A DNA stretch of 64,000 nucleotides from positions 930,001-994,000 of the forward strand of contig NZ_LS992154.1 in assembly GCF_900239975.1 (NCBI RefSeq), given 5' to 3'. The notes under the pieces were generated by a model that had not been told where the DNA came from, did not search any database, and saw nothing but the letters and a program-made list of their open reading frames with translations. A program made the translations under genes and the position numbers. This DNA comes from Chlamydia poikilotherma. GTDB taxonomy: Bacteria; Chlamydiota; Chlamydiia; Chlamydiales; Chlamydiaceae. Shown piece after piece: positions 21,073 through 30,944 of the stretch (positions are counted from its first letter, which is position 1; every line of letters begins with the position of its first letter).

Positions 21073-21792
21073 ATGACACATCCGAATTCCTCGATTCCTT
21101 TAATTTTACAAGAAATCATTAATCGCTATTTAGAGCCATATTATCCACCATTAGCAAAGCTTATCTCCCTAAATCTCAAGGAAGAAATAAACAGAATTCC
21201 TATAAAAACTTCTATACCTATTAAATCAAAAACTACTCCTCAACCTAGCATAGTAGATAAAAAATTAGAAAATCCTCTAAGCAATCCACTCCAAAACAAT
21301 GAAGAACCTCCCCTAACCATTGTTCATGAACGTATAAAAAAATCTTCATGGGAATGTATACCGCCTCCTCCAGATCTATCCAAAGAAGAAATTCTCAAAT
21401 TTCGTTACACTACCTTACAAGCACAGTGTATAAAAACGCCTTTAGATATCCCATGCGGGATTTTTGTAGACGAAGAAAAAGATGAAGAAGTCTTATTTTT
21501 CAATAGGTTAACAAAAATTGTCACCCAACAAATTTTTCCTTCTCGACTCATCTTATTAACAGGTCATAAAGATATTTTTCACAAGAATAAGAGCTTCTCT
21601 TTATGTCTAGCACCTTTAACGATGATACGTTATAAAATGTCCAATGTACGTTATCATCAATCGTTCACTAAGGATGGGTGTACTTGGATTCCTATTTATT
21701 CTTCAGTATATTATGAAAATGATCCGCAATTGAAACGAGATCTATGGGTAATATTGAAACAACTACCTTTCGCCTATACGCAGAAGTCATAG
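21073..21792 (+). CDS. Chlamydial hypothetical protein (CT779-like position)
   Basis: A 239-residue protein without a signal peptide or membrane segment. Residues 1-40 look helical (LILQEIINRYLEPYYPPLAKLISLNL). A Pro/Lys/Thr-rich linker covers about residues 45-90. From about 95 a compact domain follows, with KEEILKFRYTTLQAQCIKTP and CGIFVDEEKDEEVLFFNRLT. I recognise no catalytic motif. The gene overlaps the start of priA by 49 bases, so the two are probably co-transcribed, but that does not tell its job. Confidence 0.7.
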   Translation: MTHPNSSIPLILQEIINRYLEPYYPPLAKLISLNLKEEINRIPIKTSIPIKSKTTPQPSIVDKKLENPLSNPLQNNEEPPLTIVHERIKKSSWECIPPPPDLSKEEILKFRYTTLQAQCIKTPLDIPCGIFVDEEKDEEVLFFNRLTKIVTQQIFPSRLILLTGHKDIFHKNKSFSLCLAPLTMIRYKMSNVRYHQSFTKDGCTWIPIYSSVYYENDPQLKRDLWVILKQLPFAYTQKS

Positions 21793-23993
21793 TAAACTCC
21801 AATATCAATAAGGTATTAGACTACGGGCTCCCTGAAAATCTTGAACACATTACTAAAGGTGCAGGTGTTAGTGTCTCTTTACGGGGCGCAAAAAAGTATG
21901 GGATCGTTCATCAAATTAAAACAGCAACAGAATGTAAACGAGTTTTACCGATCCTAGGTGTTATTGGTTCTGGAATTGTACTACCCCAAGACCTTTTAGA
22001 ACTTATGTTTTGGATGAGCCAGTACTATTTTGCCCCTTTAGGAAAGACATTACGTTTAGTACTCCCAGGAATATCCTCAAGCATTATACAACCAAAACAA
22101 CACTACCGAGTTATACTCAAACAAAGTAAAGCGAAGACAAAAGAAATGATTCTTTCCATTCAAAAGGAATCTCCTTCGCAAGCAGCAGCTTTAAAAACAT
22201 TACTAGCTTACAATTCTCCTCCGGGCCTTTCTGAGCTTATGGATAAAGCTAAGATTTCCCAATCCCCTATCCATTCCCTAGAAAAACTTGGTATTATTGA
22301 AATTGCCAATGCTGCAGATCTTGAAATTCAAGAAGATAGTTTAACATTTTTCCTACCTGATCCCCATCCTTTATATCCTCAGCAACAATCTGCTTTGGAC
22401 AAGGTTTCTTCTTCTTTATCCTCGGGAAAATTTCAAACTCATCTTCTTTTTGGTGTAACAGGGAGTGGAAAAACAGAGGTATATTTCCAAGCTATTCGTG
22501 AGGCAAGGAAATTGGGGAAAAGTGCTATCCTTTTAGTTCCTGAAATCGCTCTTACCATACAAACAGTCACCTTATTTAAAGCACATTTTGGGAAAGAAGT
22601 TGGTATTCTCCATCACAAGCTCAGTGACAGTGATAGAAATAAGACCTGGAGAGAAGCTTCAAAGGGGAATATTAGTATCATCATAGGTCCGAGATCTGCC
22701 TTATTTTGTCCTTTACAAAAATTAGGATTAATCATCGTTGATGAAGAGCATGATCCTGCATATAAACAAAGTGAAAGCCATCCCTGTTATCATGCCCGTG
22801 ATGTTGCGGTTATGCGAGGAAAACTTGCTAATGCTACTGTGATACTAGGAAGTGCCACCCCGAGTCTAGAAAGCTATTCCAATGCATTATCGGGTAAATA
22901 TATCCTTTCAGAATTATCAACACGCGCTGCTGCTGCCTGTCCTGCTAAAGTCTCACTTATCGATATGAATATGGAGAGAGAAAAGACAAAAACAAAAACA
23001 TTATTTTCACAAGCAGCAATTAAAGGTATTGAAAAACGTCTTACTGTTGGTGAGCAGGTTCTCGTTTTCTTTAATCGTCGTGGCTACCATACAAATGTTT
23101 CATGCTCCTCATGTAAACACACTTTGAAATGTCCTCATTGCGACATGGTATTGACTTTTCATAAATATGCTAATGTTCTTCTCTGTCATCTTTGTAACTC
23201 CTCACCTAAAGATCCTCAAACATCCTGCCCAAAATGTCATGGCGTCATGACTTTACAATATCGTGGATCAGGGACTGAAAAAATAGAGAAGGTGCTTCAT
23301 AGTATCTTCCCACAGGTTCGCACGATACGTATTGATTCTGACACCACGAAATTTAAAGGAAGCCATGAATCCTTATTAAAACAATTCGCTACAGGAAAAG
23401 CTGATATTTTGATAGGCACACAAATGATTGCTAAGGGTATGCATTTTCCGGCAGTCACTCTAGCAATAATTTTAAATGGCGACTCGGGCCTTTATATTCC
23501 TGATTTCCGAGCTTCTGAACAGGTATTCCAACTCATTACTCAAGTAACAGGAAGATCAGGGAGAAGCCATCTTCCCGGAGAGGTACTCATTCAATCTTTT
23601 CTTCCAGATCACAACACGATTCGTTGCGCCATGCAACAAGACTATCCTGCTTTTTACAACCAAGAGATCCCCGGAAGAGAATTATGTAGCTATCCACCAT
23701 TTATTCGTCTTGTACGCTGTATATTCATAGGAAAATGTCCCAAGTTAACTTGGAAAGAAGCTCATCGCATTCACACACTAATTGGAAAACAACTAGACAT
23801 TCATACACAACTCATGCAAATCACTCCTTGTGGACATTTTAAAATCAAAGATGTATTTCGGTATCAATTTTTGATAAAAAGCAAACAAGTTCTGCCGATA
23901 AATAAAAAGCTTCATGAAGCTTTATTATCAGCGAAACTATCACCCAAAGTGAAGTTCATGATCGATGTCGATCCCACAACAACATTTTTCTAA
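21744..23993 (+). CDS. priA: Primosomal replication restart helicase PriA
   Basis: A 749-residue superfamily 2 helicase that reloads the replisome at stalled forks. Walker A is GVTGSGKTEVYF near residue 235, the DEAH-type box is DEEHDPAYKQ, and the helicase C-terminal motif includes TQMIAKGMHFP and QVTGRSGR. The zinc-binding region has all eight cysteines in CSSC, CPHC, CHLC and CPKC. The N-terminal 3'-OH binding domain is present. Start overlaps the preceding gene; its 3' end overlaps the convergent gene at 23940 by 54 bases. Confidence 0.96.
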   Translation: MGNIETTTFRLYAEVIVNSNINKVLDYGLPENLEHITKGAGVSVSLRGAKKYGIVHQIKTATECKRVLPILGVIGSGIVLPQDLLELMFWMSQYYFAPLGKTLRLVLPGISSSIIQPKQHYRVILKQSKAKTKEMILSIQKESPSQAAALKTLLAYNSPPGLSELMDKAKISQSPIHSLEKLGIIEIANAADLEIQEDSLTFFLPDPHPLYPQQQSALDKVSSSLSSGKFQTHLLFGVTGSGKTEVYFQAIREARKLGKSAILLVPEIALTIQTVTLFKAHFGKEVGILHHKLSDSDRNKTWREASKGNISIIIGPRSALFCPLQKLGLIIVDEEHDPAYKQSESHPCYHARDVAVMRGKLANATVILGSATPSLESYSNALSGKYILSELSTRAAAACPAKVSLIDMNMEREKTKTKTLFSQAAIKGIEKRLTVGEQVLVFFNRRGYHTNVSCSSCKHTLKCPHCDMVLTFHKYANVLLCHLCNSSPKDPQTSCPKCHGVMTLQYRGSGTEKIEKVLHSIFPQVRTIRIDSDTTKFKGSHESLLKQFATGKADILIGTQMIAKGMHFPAVTLAIILNGDSGLYIPDFRASEQVFQLITQVTGRSGRSHLPGEVLIQSFLPDHNTIRCAMQQDYPAFYNQEIPGRELCSYPPFIRLVRCIFIGKCPKLTWKEAHRIHTLIGKQLDIHTQLMQITPCGHFKIKDVFRYQFLIKSKQVLPINKKLHEALLSAKLSPKVKFMIDVDPTTTFF

Positions 23994-25031
23994 ATAACTA
24001 TACAACATAGCAATTAAGATATCGACCTCATCCTGAGTATTATATGCATGGAAATTTACTCGTATAAAAGGCTTATTTACAAAAGTCATTAATCCAACAC
24101 GTAAATTAACCTCATCCAACATTGAAATAAGAAGATCCTTATTGAAATCTCTTAAAAAGATAGGCTGACCACAACATTGTGAATGCAATCCAAAATGTTT
24201 CTGAAAATATGCCTTCAAGCTAAAAATCTGTTTCCTAAAATGTTTACCCTCTAAAAGTAGATGATCATAAGCCGCATCTATTGTAATCAATGCGTGAGGA
24301 GCTAATGCTGTAGTATAACGCAAAGGCGGAGAGTTCAACATCAATTCTGTTTTGACTTCTGAAGAAGAAAGAATTGCTGCTCCCATAGCTCCCATAGCCT
24401 TACTATAAGTCACAAGTACAGAATAAAAATTCTCATATCCCCATTCATAACATAATCCGCGCCCCTCTTCACCAAAAACACCCATAGCATGAGCTTCGTC
24501 TACAATCAGGTGAGCGCCATATTTTTTCGAAAGAATTATAAGTTCTTCAAGAGGAGCTAATGTTCCAGAAAAAGAGTATATGGAACAGACGAAAATAAAG
24601 ATTCTTCCTGATGAAACTGCTCTATGAGAGACAAGTAAAGATTCTAAAGCATTCAAATCATTATGTTGAAATGCTTGCTGTTTCCCAGAGATCATCTTTA
24701 AACTTTGCACAACGGATACGTGCACAGACTCATCCCAAAATACCATATCGGTATCTTTAGAGACGTGATAACAAAATCCTAGATTCGCCATATAGCCACT
24801 ATGAACAATACATGCAGCTTCAGCATTATGAAAATCTACTATTTTCTTTTCTAAATTCTGTAGAATTAGGGAAGGACCGACAATAGCTCGAGAACCTCGT
24901 GCTCCCAGTTGTGCTTGAGGAAATTCATCACAATATAAACGGTAACGTCTCTCAATTTCATTGACTAACGTTGCAGAACGGGAGAAACCTAAGAAATCAT
25001 TAGTTACAAAATCTATCGGGCATTCACTCAT
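23940..25031 (-). CDS. Alpha-oxoamine synthase family protein (BioF-like)
   Basis: A 363-residue PLP enzyme of the family that includes 8-amino-7-oxononanoate synthase, serine palmitoyltransferase and glycine C-acetyltransferase. Visible: YMANLGFCYHV, the cofactor-stacking and binding block IVDEAHAMGVFGEEGRG, and the PLP lysine in TYSKAMGAMGAA. It is somewhat shorter than BioF. It is the last gene of a run with an acyltransferase and an acyl-ACP synthetase, with no other biotin gene nearby. The family decarboxylates an amino acid while condensing it with an acyl thioester, so a lipid or acyl product is as plausible as biotin. I leave the substrate open. Confidence 0.8.
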   Translation of the reverse strand: MSECPIDFVTNDFLGFSRSATLVNEIERRYRLYCDEFPQAQLGARGSRAIVGPSLILQNLEKKIVDFHNAEAACIVHSGYMANLGFCYHVSKDTDMVFWDESVHVSVVQSLKMISGKQQAFQHNDLNALESLLVSHRAVSSGRIFIFVCSIYSFSGTLAPLEELIILSKKYGAHLIVDEAHAMGVFGEEGRGLCYEWGYENFYSVLVTYSKAMGAMGAAILSSSEVKTELMLNSPPLRYTTALAPHALITIDAAYDHLLLEGKHFRKQIFSLKAYFQKHFGLHSQCCGQPIFLRDFNKDLLISMLDEVNLRVGLMTFVNKPFIRVNFHAYNTQDEVDILIAMLYSYLEKCCCGIDIDHELHFG

Positions 25032-25081
25032 TAAAGATCTTTTCCTTGAAATCTAGAATCTTTAACTATTCAAGTGTCTTT

Positions 25082-26704
25082 TTAGTCCCCATGAAACAGA
25101 GAAAGAGCTAGAGAATTTAAAGCTCGGTAATCAGGCTTTCCTGTGCCCAGCATCGGAATGGATTCCAGTCGATGCTGATAGGATATCTTCATTATGCTAC
25201 TTGTTTTTAAGTTTTTTAGGATATCATTTACTTCATTGAGAGTTGTAGAAAACGTTGTGAATAAACATAGCCTTATCTTCTCACCGGGAAGTCCGCAAAC
25301 AATTAACGAAATACCTTCTTGTTCTTCAGGCAGACCGAAACCTTCAATAAGCAAGCTCTCTAAGGCTTGTAAGCTTACCATCTCGCTACCGATTTTTACG
25401 AAACGACTAAGCCTTCCTTTTAAAAATAACTGACTATTTTTATCTAAGTATCCTAAATCGCCTGTCACATACCACTGATCTCCTCCGAGCTGGATAAATC
25501 CTTGATTAGGATCAGCTCCTAGATAACCAGAAAATAGAGATGTCCCTCGAATGACAACTAAACCTACCTCTCCCGATGACACAGGAACATAAGTTTCCTC
25601 GGAAACAATCATGATGTCGATACCTTCAATGGGAATACCAACGCAGGATTCATCCTTCGGACTATCGTCACTATTAATTGTAACCACCGGAGAGCATTCT
25701 GTAGTCCCATAGCCCTGACGAAGGATAATATGCGGGAAATCTTTGTCTGATTTTTCTCTTAAGGAATCTTTAAAAGCATCACCGCCAATAACTACAAAAC
25801 GCAAAGAATTTAACATAGATTCTTGTTTTTTAGCGGTTTTCAAAATGTAATCGAAAAAGATAGGCGTGCTACCTAAAAAAGTCGCGTGAGTTCTATCTAT
25901 AAGCTCTACAATTTTTTTAGGTTGTAAAGGATTATAAGAGAAAACTACAGGCAAACCAGCGAGCATAGGAAAAAGGGCGCAGCAGTTAAATCCATAAGCA
26001 TGAAACGGCGGGAGAAACGACATCATGACATCAGTTTCTACAGGATCGAAGAATTTCAAACAGGCCTTCTGATTCTCTAAGAGATTCGCATGTGTTAATG
26101 GGACTCCTTTAGGAAGTTTCTCCGTTCCTGATGTAAATAAAATAACGGCAACTTTTTCCTCACTCTGTCCTGAGATATCGAATAATCGCATTAACCAGGG
26201 GTAAGGAAGAGAAAAATAAAATGCTATACGCACTTTATCCCAAAGGGAGAGTTGTTTACGTATAGTTTCCATATAAATTAGCTGTGCTGGATACTCAACA
26301 TCATCGCCATGGATCTGTCGCAAATGCTCAACAAGCTGTTTGGAAGTTAAGATATGATTCACATTAGCAAGCTCAATACAAGCTGCCATTTCTCGAAGTC
26401 CCTGACTCCAATTAATCATAACAGGAATTTTACCAGATAATAGTATAGCAAAATAGGCAATGTACGCTCCTGCAGAAGCAGGCATCATAACCCCGATACT
26501 CTGATCAGGATATTTAGATACTTTTAAAGCTAAAGCTATAATGGCTTTACGCAAATCGTCGTAAGATAGGACCCCAAGTTGCTCATCCCAACAACCGGCA
26601 TCCGATTTCATTTCTGAACACAGTTTTAAAAACTTCTCTAAAACTGTGTGACCGTCTCGTAAACCTATACGACGTTTATTAGAGTAATTCCAACGCTTAT
26701 GCAT
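25082..26704 (-). CDS. aas: Acyl-ACP synthetase (AMP-binding domain, Aas-like)
   Basis: A 540-residue adenylate-forming enzyme. The AMP/ATP loop is ILFTSGTEKLPKGVPLTHAN and later motifs are GYGTTECSPVV and YVTGDLGYLD, then LKGRLSRFVKIGSEMVS. E. coli Aas is a fusion of an acyltransferase and this domain; here the two parts are separate neighbouring genes. Chlamydial acyl-ACP synthetase is known to load host fatty acids onto ACP. It follows the acyltransferase gene by 18 bases, so co-transcription is likely. Confidence 0.9.
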   Translation of the reverse strand: MHKRWNYSNKRRIGLRDGHTVLEKFLKLCSEMKSDAGCWDEQLGVLSYDDLRKAIIALALKVSKYPDQSIGVMMPASAGAYIAYFAILLSGKIPVMINWSQGLREMAACIELANVNHILTSKQLVEHLRQIHGDDVEYPAQLIYMETIRKQLSLWDKVRIAFYFSLPYPWLMRLFDISGQSEEKVAVILFTSGTEKLPKGVPLTHANLLENQKACLKFFDPVETDVMMSFLPPFHAYGFNCCALFPMLAGLPVVFSYNPLQPKKIVELIDRTHATFLGSTPIFFDYILKTAKKQESMLNSLRFVVIGGDAFKDSLREKSDKDFPHIILRQGYGTTECSPVVTINSDDSPKDESCVGIPIEGIDIMIVSEETYVPVSSGEVGLVVIRGTSLFSGYLGADPNQGFIQLGGDQWYVTGDLGYLDKNSQLFLKGRLSRFVKIGSEMVSLQALESLLIEGFGLPEEQEGISLIVCGLPGEKIRLCLFTTFSTTLNEVNDILKNLKTSSIMKISYQHRLESIPMLGTGKPDYRALNSLALSLFHGD

Positions 26705-26722
26705 ACCATAACTCCCCTAACA

Positions 26723-27484
26723 TTAGGCATAAGGAACTTCTATAGGAAAACTCTCTTTACCCTCATTAAACCATGAAGAAAGAAAAGCATTCAAATCCTG
26801 TTTGGTGGGGAATTGTTTTAAGAAGTCGTGGTCTATCTGTTGTATCGTTACTTTCACAAAGCGTTTCGGCATGAAGAATAATCCCCGACGTAATAGGGCT
26901 TTCATAGCTTCCTTAAATACTTTACCTAACTTGGGTGTAGATTGAGTTTTATAGCGCGAAAAAGCACTACCCCATAATCCGCTAATACGTATCAAAAACA
27001 CATTGCACTCCTTAGATTTATGCAATAGCACGTATGCCGAATACTGATTAACTATTTCTTCTTTCCCGTTCCTTGACAATCTGCCGGCGGGATACAATAA
27101 AACACTAGCTTGATTATCTAAAAGGCTAATTGTCTGGTTATAAAACTTTTCCATCTGTTCGACAGTCTTTTTACATTCTCTTCCAGGGACAACAGTTGGA
27201 ACAGGTATAGCCCCTACAGAATTTAAGAACCAACGAACTACAACATCCTTAAATAAATAATTCACTGCAAGAGGACGTACATGAAAACGCGGCCAAAATA
27301 AGTATTCAAGAATTACAGGATCAATTTCAGCTACATGATTTGATAAAAATAGACTTCCTTGATTAGGATTAGGTTTTAGAGACTTTAGACCCTCTAATTT
27401 TATCTTATAGCGCAATTTTAAAGCGGAGCCAACGAGAAAAGCATAAGTAGCTTCGTAGATAGTACGCCACATCTTAACTATCAT
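26723..27484 (-). CDS. plsC: Lysophospholipid acyltransferase (PlsC-type)
   Basis: A 253-residue LPLAT-family acyltransferase. The catalytic H-x4-D motif is in SNHVAEIDPVILE at about residue 50. Further on, VLLYPAGRLSRNGKEEI matches the FPEG-type block (here YPAG). It resembles the N-terminal half of E. coli Aas, and the next gene encodes the other half, so it may re-acylate lysophospholipids with acyl-ACP made by that partner. AAGG seven bases before the ATG supports the start. Confidence 0.87.
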   Translation of the reverse strand: MIVKMWRTIYEATYAFLVGSALKLRYKIKLEGLKSLKPNPNQGSLFLSNHVAEIDPVILEYLFWPRFHVRPLAVNYLFKDVVVRWFLNSVGAIPVPTVVPGRECKKTVEQMEKFYNQTISLLDNQASVLLYPAGRLSRNGKEEIVNQYSAYVLLHKSKECNVFLIRISGLWGSAFSRYKTQSTPKLGKVFKEAMKALLRRGLFFMPKRFVKVTIQQIDHDFLKQFPTKQDLNAFLSSWFNEGKESFPIEVPYA

Positions 27485-27591
27485 AGGTAACCTTTTTCCA
27501 TAACAAATTCTCTTACAACCCCTCTAGCAAGTTTAACATAATCCTATCTTTTGGTAGTATGGTTTAGCTATTACTTAGGAAAAAAATCACT

Positions 27592-28572
27592 ATGCCGTCT
27601 CATTTGCTAGATTATCAAAGAGTTGCAGAAAGTATAGTTGAGAAAACAATCTCCGAGTTAATCCGTTATCGACAACGCCTCCCTCTGGTTCATTTCTGGA
27701 CAAAACCTGATGGGTCCTTTGTTACTCCTGCAGATTATGCTGTCCAATATTGTCTTCAAAAAAAACTATCAACAACCTTCCCACATATTCCATTTATAGG
27801 AGAGGAAGTCCTAGACCCTGTAAGTGATAATGATAAAATTAATAAAATTTTAGAATTTGTTCATAAGCTAGATCCTAAGGCAACATCCGAAGATCTTCTA
27901 GAGACATTAACACCCTATCAAGAAATCTCCTCATTATATTGGCTTGTTGATCCTATTGACGGCACATCCGGATTTATCAAAAATCGTTTTTTTGCAACCG
28001 CAGTGTCTCTAATTTATGAGGATAATCCTATACTTGCTGTTATGGCCTGCCCATCAATAGACCCACACACATTTAAAATTTATTCTGCGGCTAAAAATTA
28101 TGGTACATCATTATTTGGTACGGCAATTGATTCTAGACGCCATTTAAAATCTGGAACTACATTAACAGGGAAGTTTTGTGAGGCTTCTTTAGCAGCACGT
28201 AATCAACAACACCACACCACACGTTTACTAAGTTTATCACTCCCTGGACAACCCCAGGCTTACCGTGTTGATAGTCAGTACAAATACGCTATGGTTGCCG
28301 AGGGCTCTGTAGACTTTTTTATCCGTTATCCTTTTGCTATTTCCCAAGCAAAAGCTTGGGATCACGCTCCTGGAGCATTTTTGGTAGAAGAATCGGGAGG
28401 TATAGTTTCTGATATTTTTGGGAACCAGCTAAATTATCGTAGGGAGGATTTTATTTTAGAAAACCATCCCATAATTCTAGCTTCTGGAAATAAGGACATT
28501 CATAGGATTACTTTAGACGCTCTTCAGGAACGTTTGAATATCGTTCCTGAAGAAAACTTGCTCGCTTATTAG
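27592..28572 (+). CDS. cysQ: 3'(2'),5'-bisphosphate nucleotidase-like phosphatase (CysQ family)
   Basis: A 326-residue member of the inositol monophosphatase superfamily. Metal-binding motifs are in order: FIGEEV (about residue 80), WLVDPIDGTSGFI (D-P-I-D-G-T, about residue 120), and AWDHAPGAFLVEESGG (about residue 262). Such enzymes hydrolyse PAP to AMP, or inositol phosphates; the PAP role is inferred from family naming. The C-terminus overlaps the convergent leucine dehydrogenase gene by four bases. Confidence 0.88.
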   Translation: MPSHLLDYQRVAESIVEKTISELIRYRQRLPLVHFWTKPDGSFVTPADYAVQYCLQKKLSTTFPHIPFIGEEVLDPVSDNDKINKILEFVHKLDPKATSEDLLETLTPYQEISSLYWLVDPIDGTSGFIKNRFFATAVSLIYEDNPILAVMACPSIDPHTFKIYSAAKNYGTSLFGTAIDSRRHLKSGTTLTGKFCEASLAARNQQHHTTRLLSLSLPGQPQAYRVDSQYKYAMVAEGSVDFFIRYPFAISQAKAWDHAPGAFLVEESGGIVSDIFGNQLNYRREDFILENHPIILASGNKDIHRITLDALQERLNIVPEENLLAY

Positions 28573-29618
28573 ACATAAGCAGCTAGTTTTTCTTCTACTA
28601 TACTATCGGATAGAATCACGGTGTCCCGGTCTGAATCTTCGCTCTGTTCATAAATTTCTCTAAGAATAACAGGAAGCTTACTAACCTTTTGTAGGACTGT
28701 CTTCGGACAATATGGTTTTCCAACAGCAAGCGCTACGTTTAATAGGCCTCCAGCATTAGCTAGATAATCTGGGGCGTATAATATCCCCTGAGCATGAAGC
28801 AGAGCGCCTAAAGAAGCGTTTTCTAGTTGATTATTTGCAGCTCCAACAACTGCACGACAACGTAAATTGCACACATTATCTCTATTAATCACTCCTCCGA
28901 ATGCGCATGGAACAAAAATGTCACATTCTAAAGTTGGAAAAGCGTCTTTAGAAACAACAGTTACACTATAGAACTTGGTAACTTCATTAAGAATTTCTTG
29001 ATTCGTATCAAAAACATAAAGTTCCGCGCCTTCAAAAAATAAGGAGTGTAATAACTTTCTACCGACAGCACCAAGACCTTGTATCCCAATTTTTCTTCCC
29101 TTTAGAGAAGAACTCCCCCACAACTGCTTTGCAGTTTCTTTTATACATAAAAAAACTCCGTGGGCTGTGTAAATTGAAGGATCGCCGCTTATGCTTTCTA
29201 TACCACATACCCAAGGAGTTTCATGATTGATGATATTGATATCCCTAACAGAGACTCCCATATCTTCAGCAGCTATATACTGACCCCCGAGAGAATTTAC
29301 TGCCTGACCAAAAGCCCTTAGCATAGCCTCAGTAGGCCGTGTCATACCTTTAGGAAGAATGATAACACTTTTTCCTCCCCCCGTTCCTGTCTCACTGAGA
29401 ATTGCTTTATATGTCATGCCTTTGGACAAACGTAAAACATCCGTTAGAGCATCATTAAAAGAATTATAGGCAAAAGCACGAACTCCGCCTAATGCGGGGC
29501 CTACTAGTGTCTGGTGGATAGCGATTAACGCATGTAACTGGATGCCCTCACACGTCACCTCTATCACACGCTCATAATCTTCTATATTTATATCTTTGAA
29601 CACTAGGGGGTATTTCAT
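28569..29618 (-). CDS. ldh: Leucine dehydrogenase family protein
   Basis: A 349-residue NAD-dependent amino acid dehydrogenase (Glu/Leu/Phe/Val family). The substrate and catalytic lysines lie in LSKGMTYKAIL and GTGGGKSVI, and the Rossmann motif is IGIQGLGAVGRKLLHSL. It interconverts branched-chain amino acids and 2-oxo acids. The length is close to Bacillus leucine dehydrogenase (about 360). With no leucine biosynthesis in chlamydiae, a catabolic or nitrogen-shuttling role is the likely one. Confidence 0.9.
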   Translation of the reverse strand: MKYPLVFKDINIEDYERVIEVTCEGIQLHALIAIHQTLVGPALGGVRAFAYNSFNDALTDVLRLSKGMTYKAILSETGTGGGKSVIILPKGMTRPTEAMLRAFGQAVNSLGGQYIAAEDMGVSVRDINIINHETPWVCGIESISGDPSIYTAHGVFLCIKETAKQLWGSSSLKGRKIGIQGLGAVGRKLLHSLFFEGAELYVFDTNQEILNEVTKFYSVTVVSKDAFPTLECDIFVPCAFGGVINRDNVCNLRCRAVVGAANNQLENASLGALLHAQGILYAPDYLANAGGLLNVALAVGKPYCPKTVLQKVSKLPVILREIYEQSEDSDRDTVILSDSIVEEKLAAYV

Positions 29619-29784
29619 AATCTTAAAGTGGAAGGATTTGCAATTATAATAAGGAAGTATTGTATAGATTTAATTAAAAGTCAATTAACCAAACCCTCCT
29701 CCTTCTCTTAAAATTCCCCACGTGTTACGCTAGGATCCTCCAGAAGATTAAAAAATAAAAAAAAGTCTATAATGAGAGTCGCTT

Positions 29785-30435
29785 ATGTCTGACAAACAAT
29801 CTTTATCAATCATGCATCCTTGGCACGGTCCTATACTAACTCAAGACAGCTATGAGTCTCTATGTTGTTATATAGAAATTACTCCCCAAGATTCTGTAAA
29901 GTTTGAATTAGACAAAGTTACGGGTTTATTAAAAGTAGACCGCCCTCAGAAATTTTCTAATTTCTGCCCATGTCTATACGGGTTGTTGCCTAGAACATAT
30001 TGTGGAGAACTCTCTGGAAAGTATAGCGGGGAACAAAGTCTGAAAGAGAATATTCAAGGAGATGACGACCCTCTAGATATTTGTGTGTTGACTGAAAAGA
30101 ATATCACTCATGGGAATATCTTGCTTCAAGCACGTCCTATTGGAGGATTACGTATTATTGATTCTGGAGAGGCTGACGATAAGATTATCGCTGTTCTTGA
30201 AGATGATTTAGTATTTTCAGAAATTCAAGATATTTCAGATTGCCCCTGCACGGTTCTTGATATGATCCAACACTATTTTCTAACTTATAAAGCAACTCCA
30301 GAGCATTTAATCCATGGCAAACCTGCAAAAATTGAAATCGTAGGTATCTATGGAAAGAAAGAAGCTCAAAAAGTAATCGAGCTAGCTCATCAAGATTATC
30401 TAAATAAATTTTCTAGCGAAAAAACAACAATATAA
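29785..30435 (+). CDS. ppa: Inorganic pyrophosphatase (type I)
   Basis: A 216-residue soluble pyrophosphatase. The signature D-[SGDN]-D-[PE]-[LIVMF]-D is present as [11 protein letters not shown] at about residue 93. Other metal-site acids follow in [16 protein letters not shown]. It drives biosynthetic reactions forward by removing PPi. GAGAG stands before the ATG. It is convergent with the Nudix gene, with hairpins in between. Confidence 0.95.
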   Translation: MSDKQSLSIMHPWHGPILTQDSYESLCCYIEITPQDSVKFELDKVTGLLKVDRPQKFSNFCPCLYGLLPRTYCGELSGKYSGEQSLKENIQGDDDPLDICVLTEKNITHGNILLQARPIGGLRIIDSGEADDKIIAVLEDDLVFSEIQDISDCPCTVLDMIQHYFLTYKATPEHLIHGKPAKIEIVGIYGKKEAQKVIELAHQDYLNKFSSEKTTI

Positions 30436-30443
30436 ATGTTTAA

Positions 30444-30461
30444 GGAGAGGTTCCCCTCTCC
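30444..30461 (+). terminator. Short GC-rich hairpin after ppa
   Basis: GGAGAGG (30444-30450) pairs with CCTCTCC (30455-30461) around TTCC, nine bases beyond the ppa stop. It lacks a T-run but precedes a larger hairpin. Confidence 0.5.
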
Positions 30462-30474
30462 CCAAATTTCATAA

Positions 30475-30512
30475 ATTATCTCTTTTCATTATTTAGAATG
30501 AAAAGAGATAAT
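30475..30512. terminator. 16-pair hairpin spanning the stop codon of the Nudix gene
   Basis: ATTATCTCTTTTCATT (30475-30490) and AATGAAAAGAGATAAT (30497-30512) are perfectly complementary with a six-base loop. The minus-strand Nudix stop codon (30493-30495) lies in the loop and the last coding triplets form one arm. It sits between convergent ppa and the Nudix gene and probably ends both transcripts. Confidence 0.65.
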
Positions 30513-30942
30513 TATTGATAAATTTATCTGCTTCTCCAGCGATATCCTTAAGTTCAGGGAAACTCAATAAACGCATGCCTTCTTGAATGCTTAGCCATTG
30601 AGCATCGCATATTTCATCTGGATCTGCATGTACATCCCCTTGAACTTCTGCCAAAAAGTAAGCAACTTCTTTGCGAACAAATACCTCGTTATCATTAAAA
30701 GAGTAGTGTTCCACAAGAACTTTTGGGAAAAAATTGACTACACTTAAACCTGTTTCTTCAACAAGCTCTCTTTCTGCAGCCTCCTGAGGGCCTTCTTTAT
30801 CTTCAGAATGACCTTTAGGAAATCCCCAATGCTTGCCTTGGGTATGGCAGATAAAACAAACCTTCAGTGTACTTCTATCTGGAGTACCAAAAAATTTTAT
30901 GGGAATAATACCAAAAGAGTATTCATACTTTGTCTTCATCAT
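30493..30942 (-). CDS. Nudix hydrolase (diadenosine tetraphosphatase-like)
   Basis: A 149-residue Nudix protein with a complete Nudix box at about residues 45-67: G-x5-E-x7-RELVEETGL ([16 protein letters not shown], then LVEETGL). Gene order matches CT771, reported as an Ap4A hydrolase; the sequence fits that subfamily (KHWGFPKGH) but does not prove the substrate. Its ATG comes two bases after the fabF stop without a good ribosome-binding site, so translation is probably coupled to fabF. A second in-frame ATG directly follows the first. Confidence 0.88.
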   Translation of the reverse strand: MMKTKYEYSFGIIPIKFFGTPDRSTLKVCFICHTQGKHWGFPKGHSEDKEGPQEAAERELVEETGLSVVNFFPKVLVEHYSFNDNEVFVRKEVAYFLAEVQGDVHADPDEICDAQWLSIQEGMRLLSFPELKDIAGEADKFINNYLFSF

Positions 30943-30944
30943 AA

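Noticed and set aside
29768-29773. Perfect TATAAT before ppa
   Set aside because: It would start transcription about five bases before the ATG, deleting the GAGAG ribosome-binding site, and has no -35.
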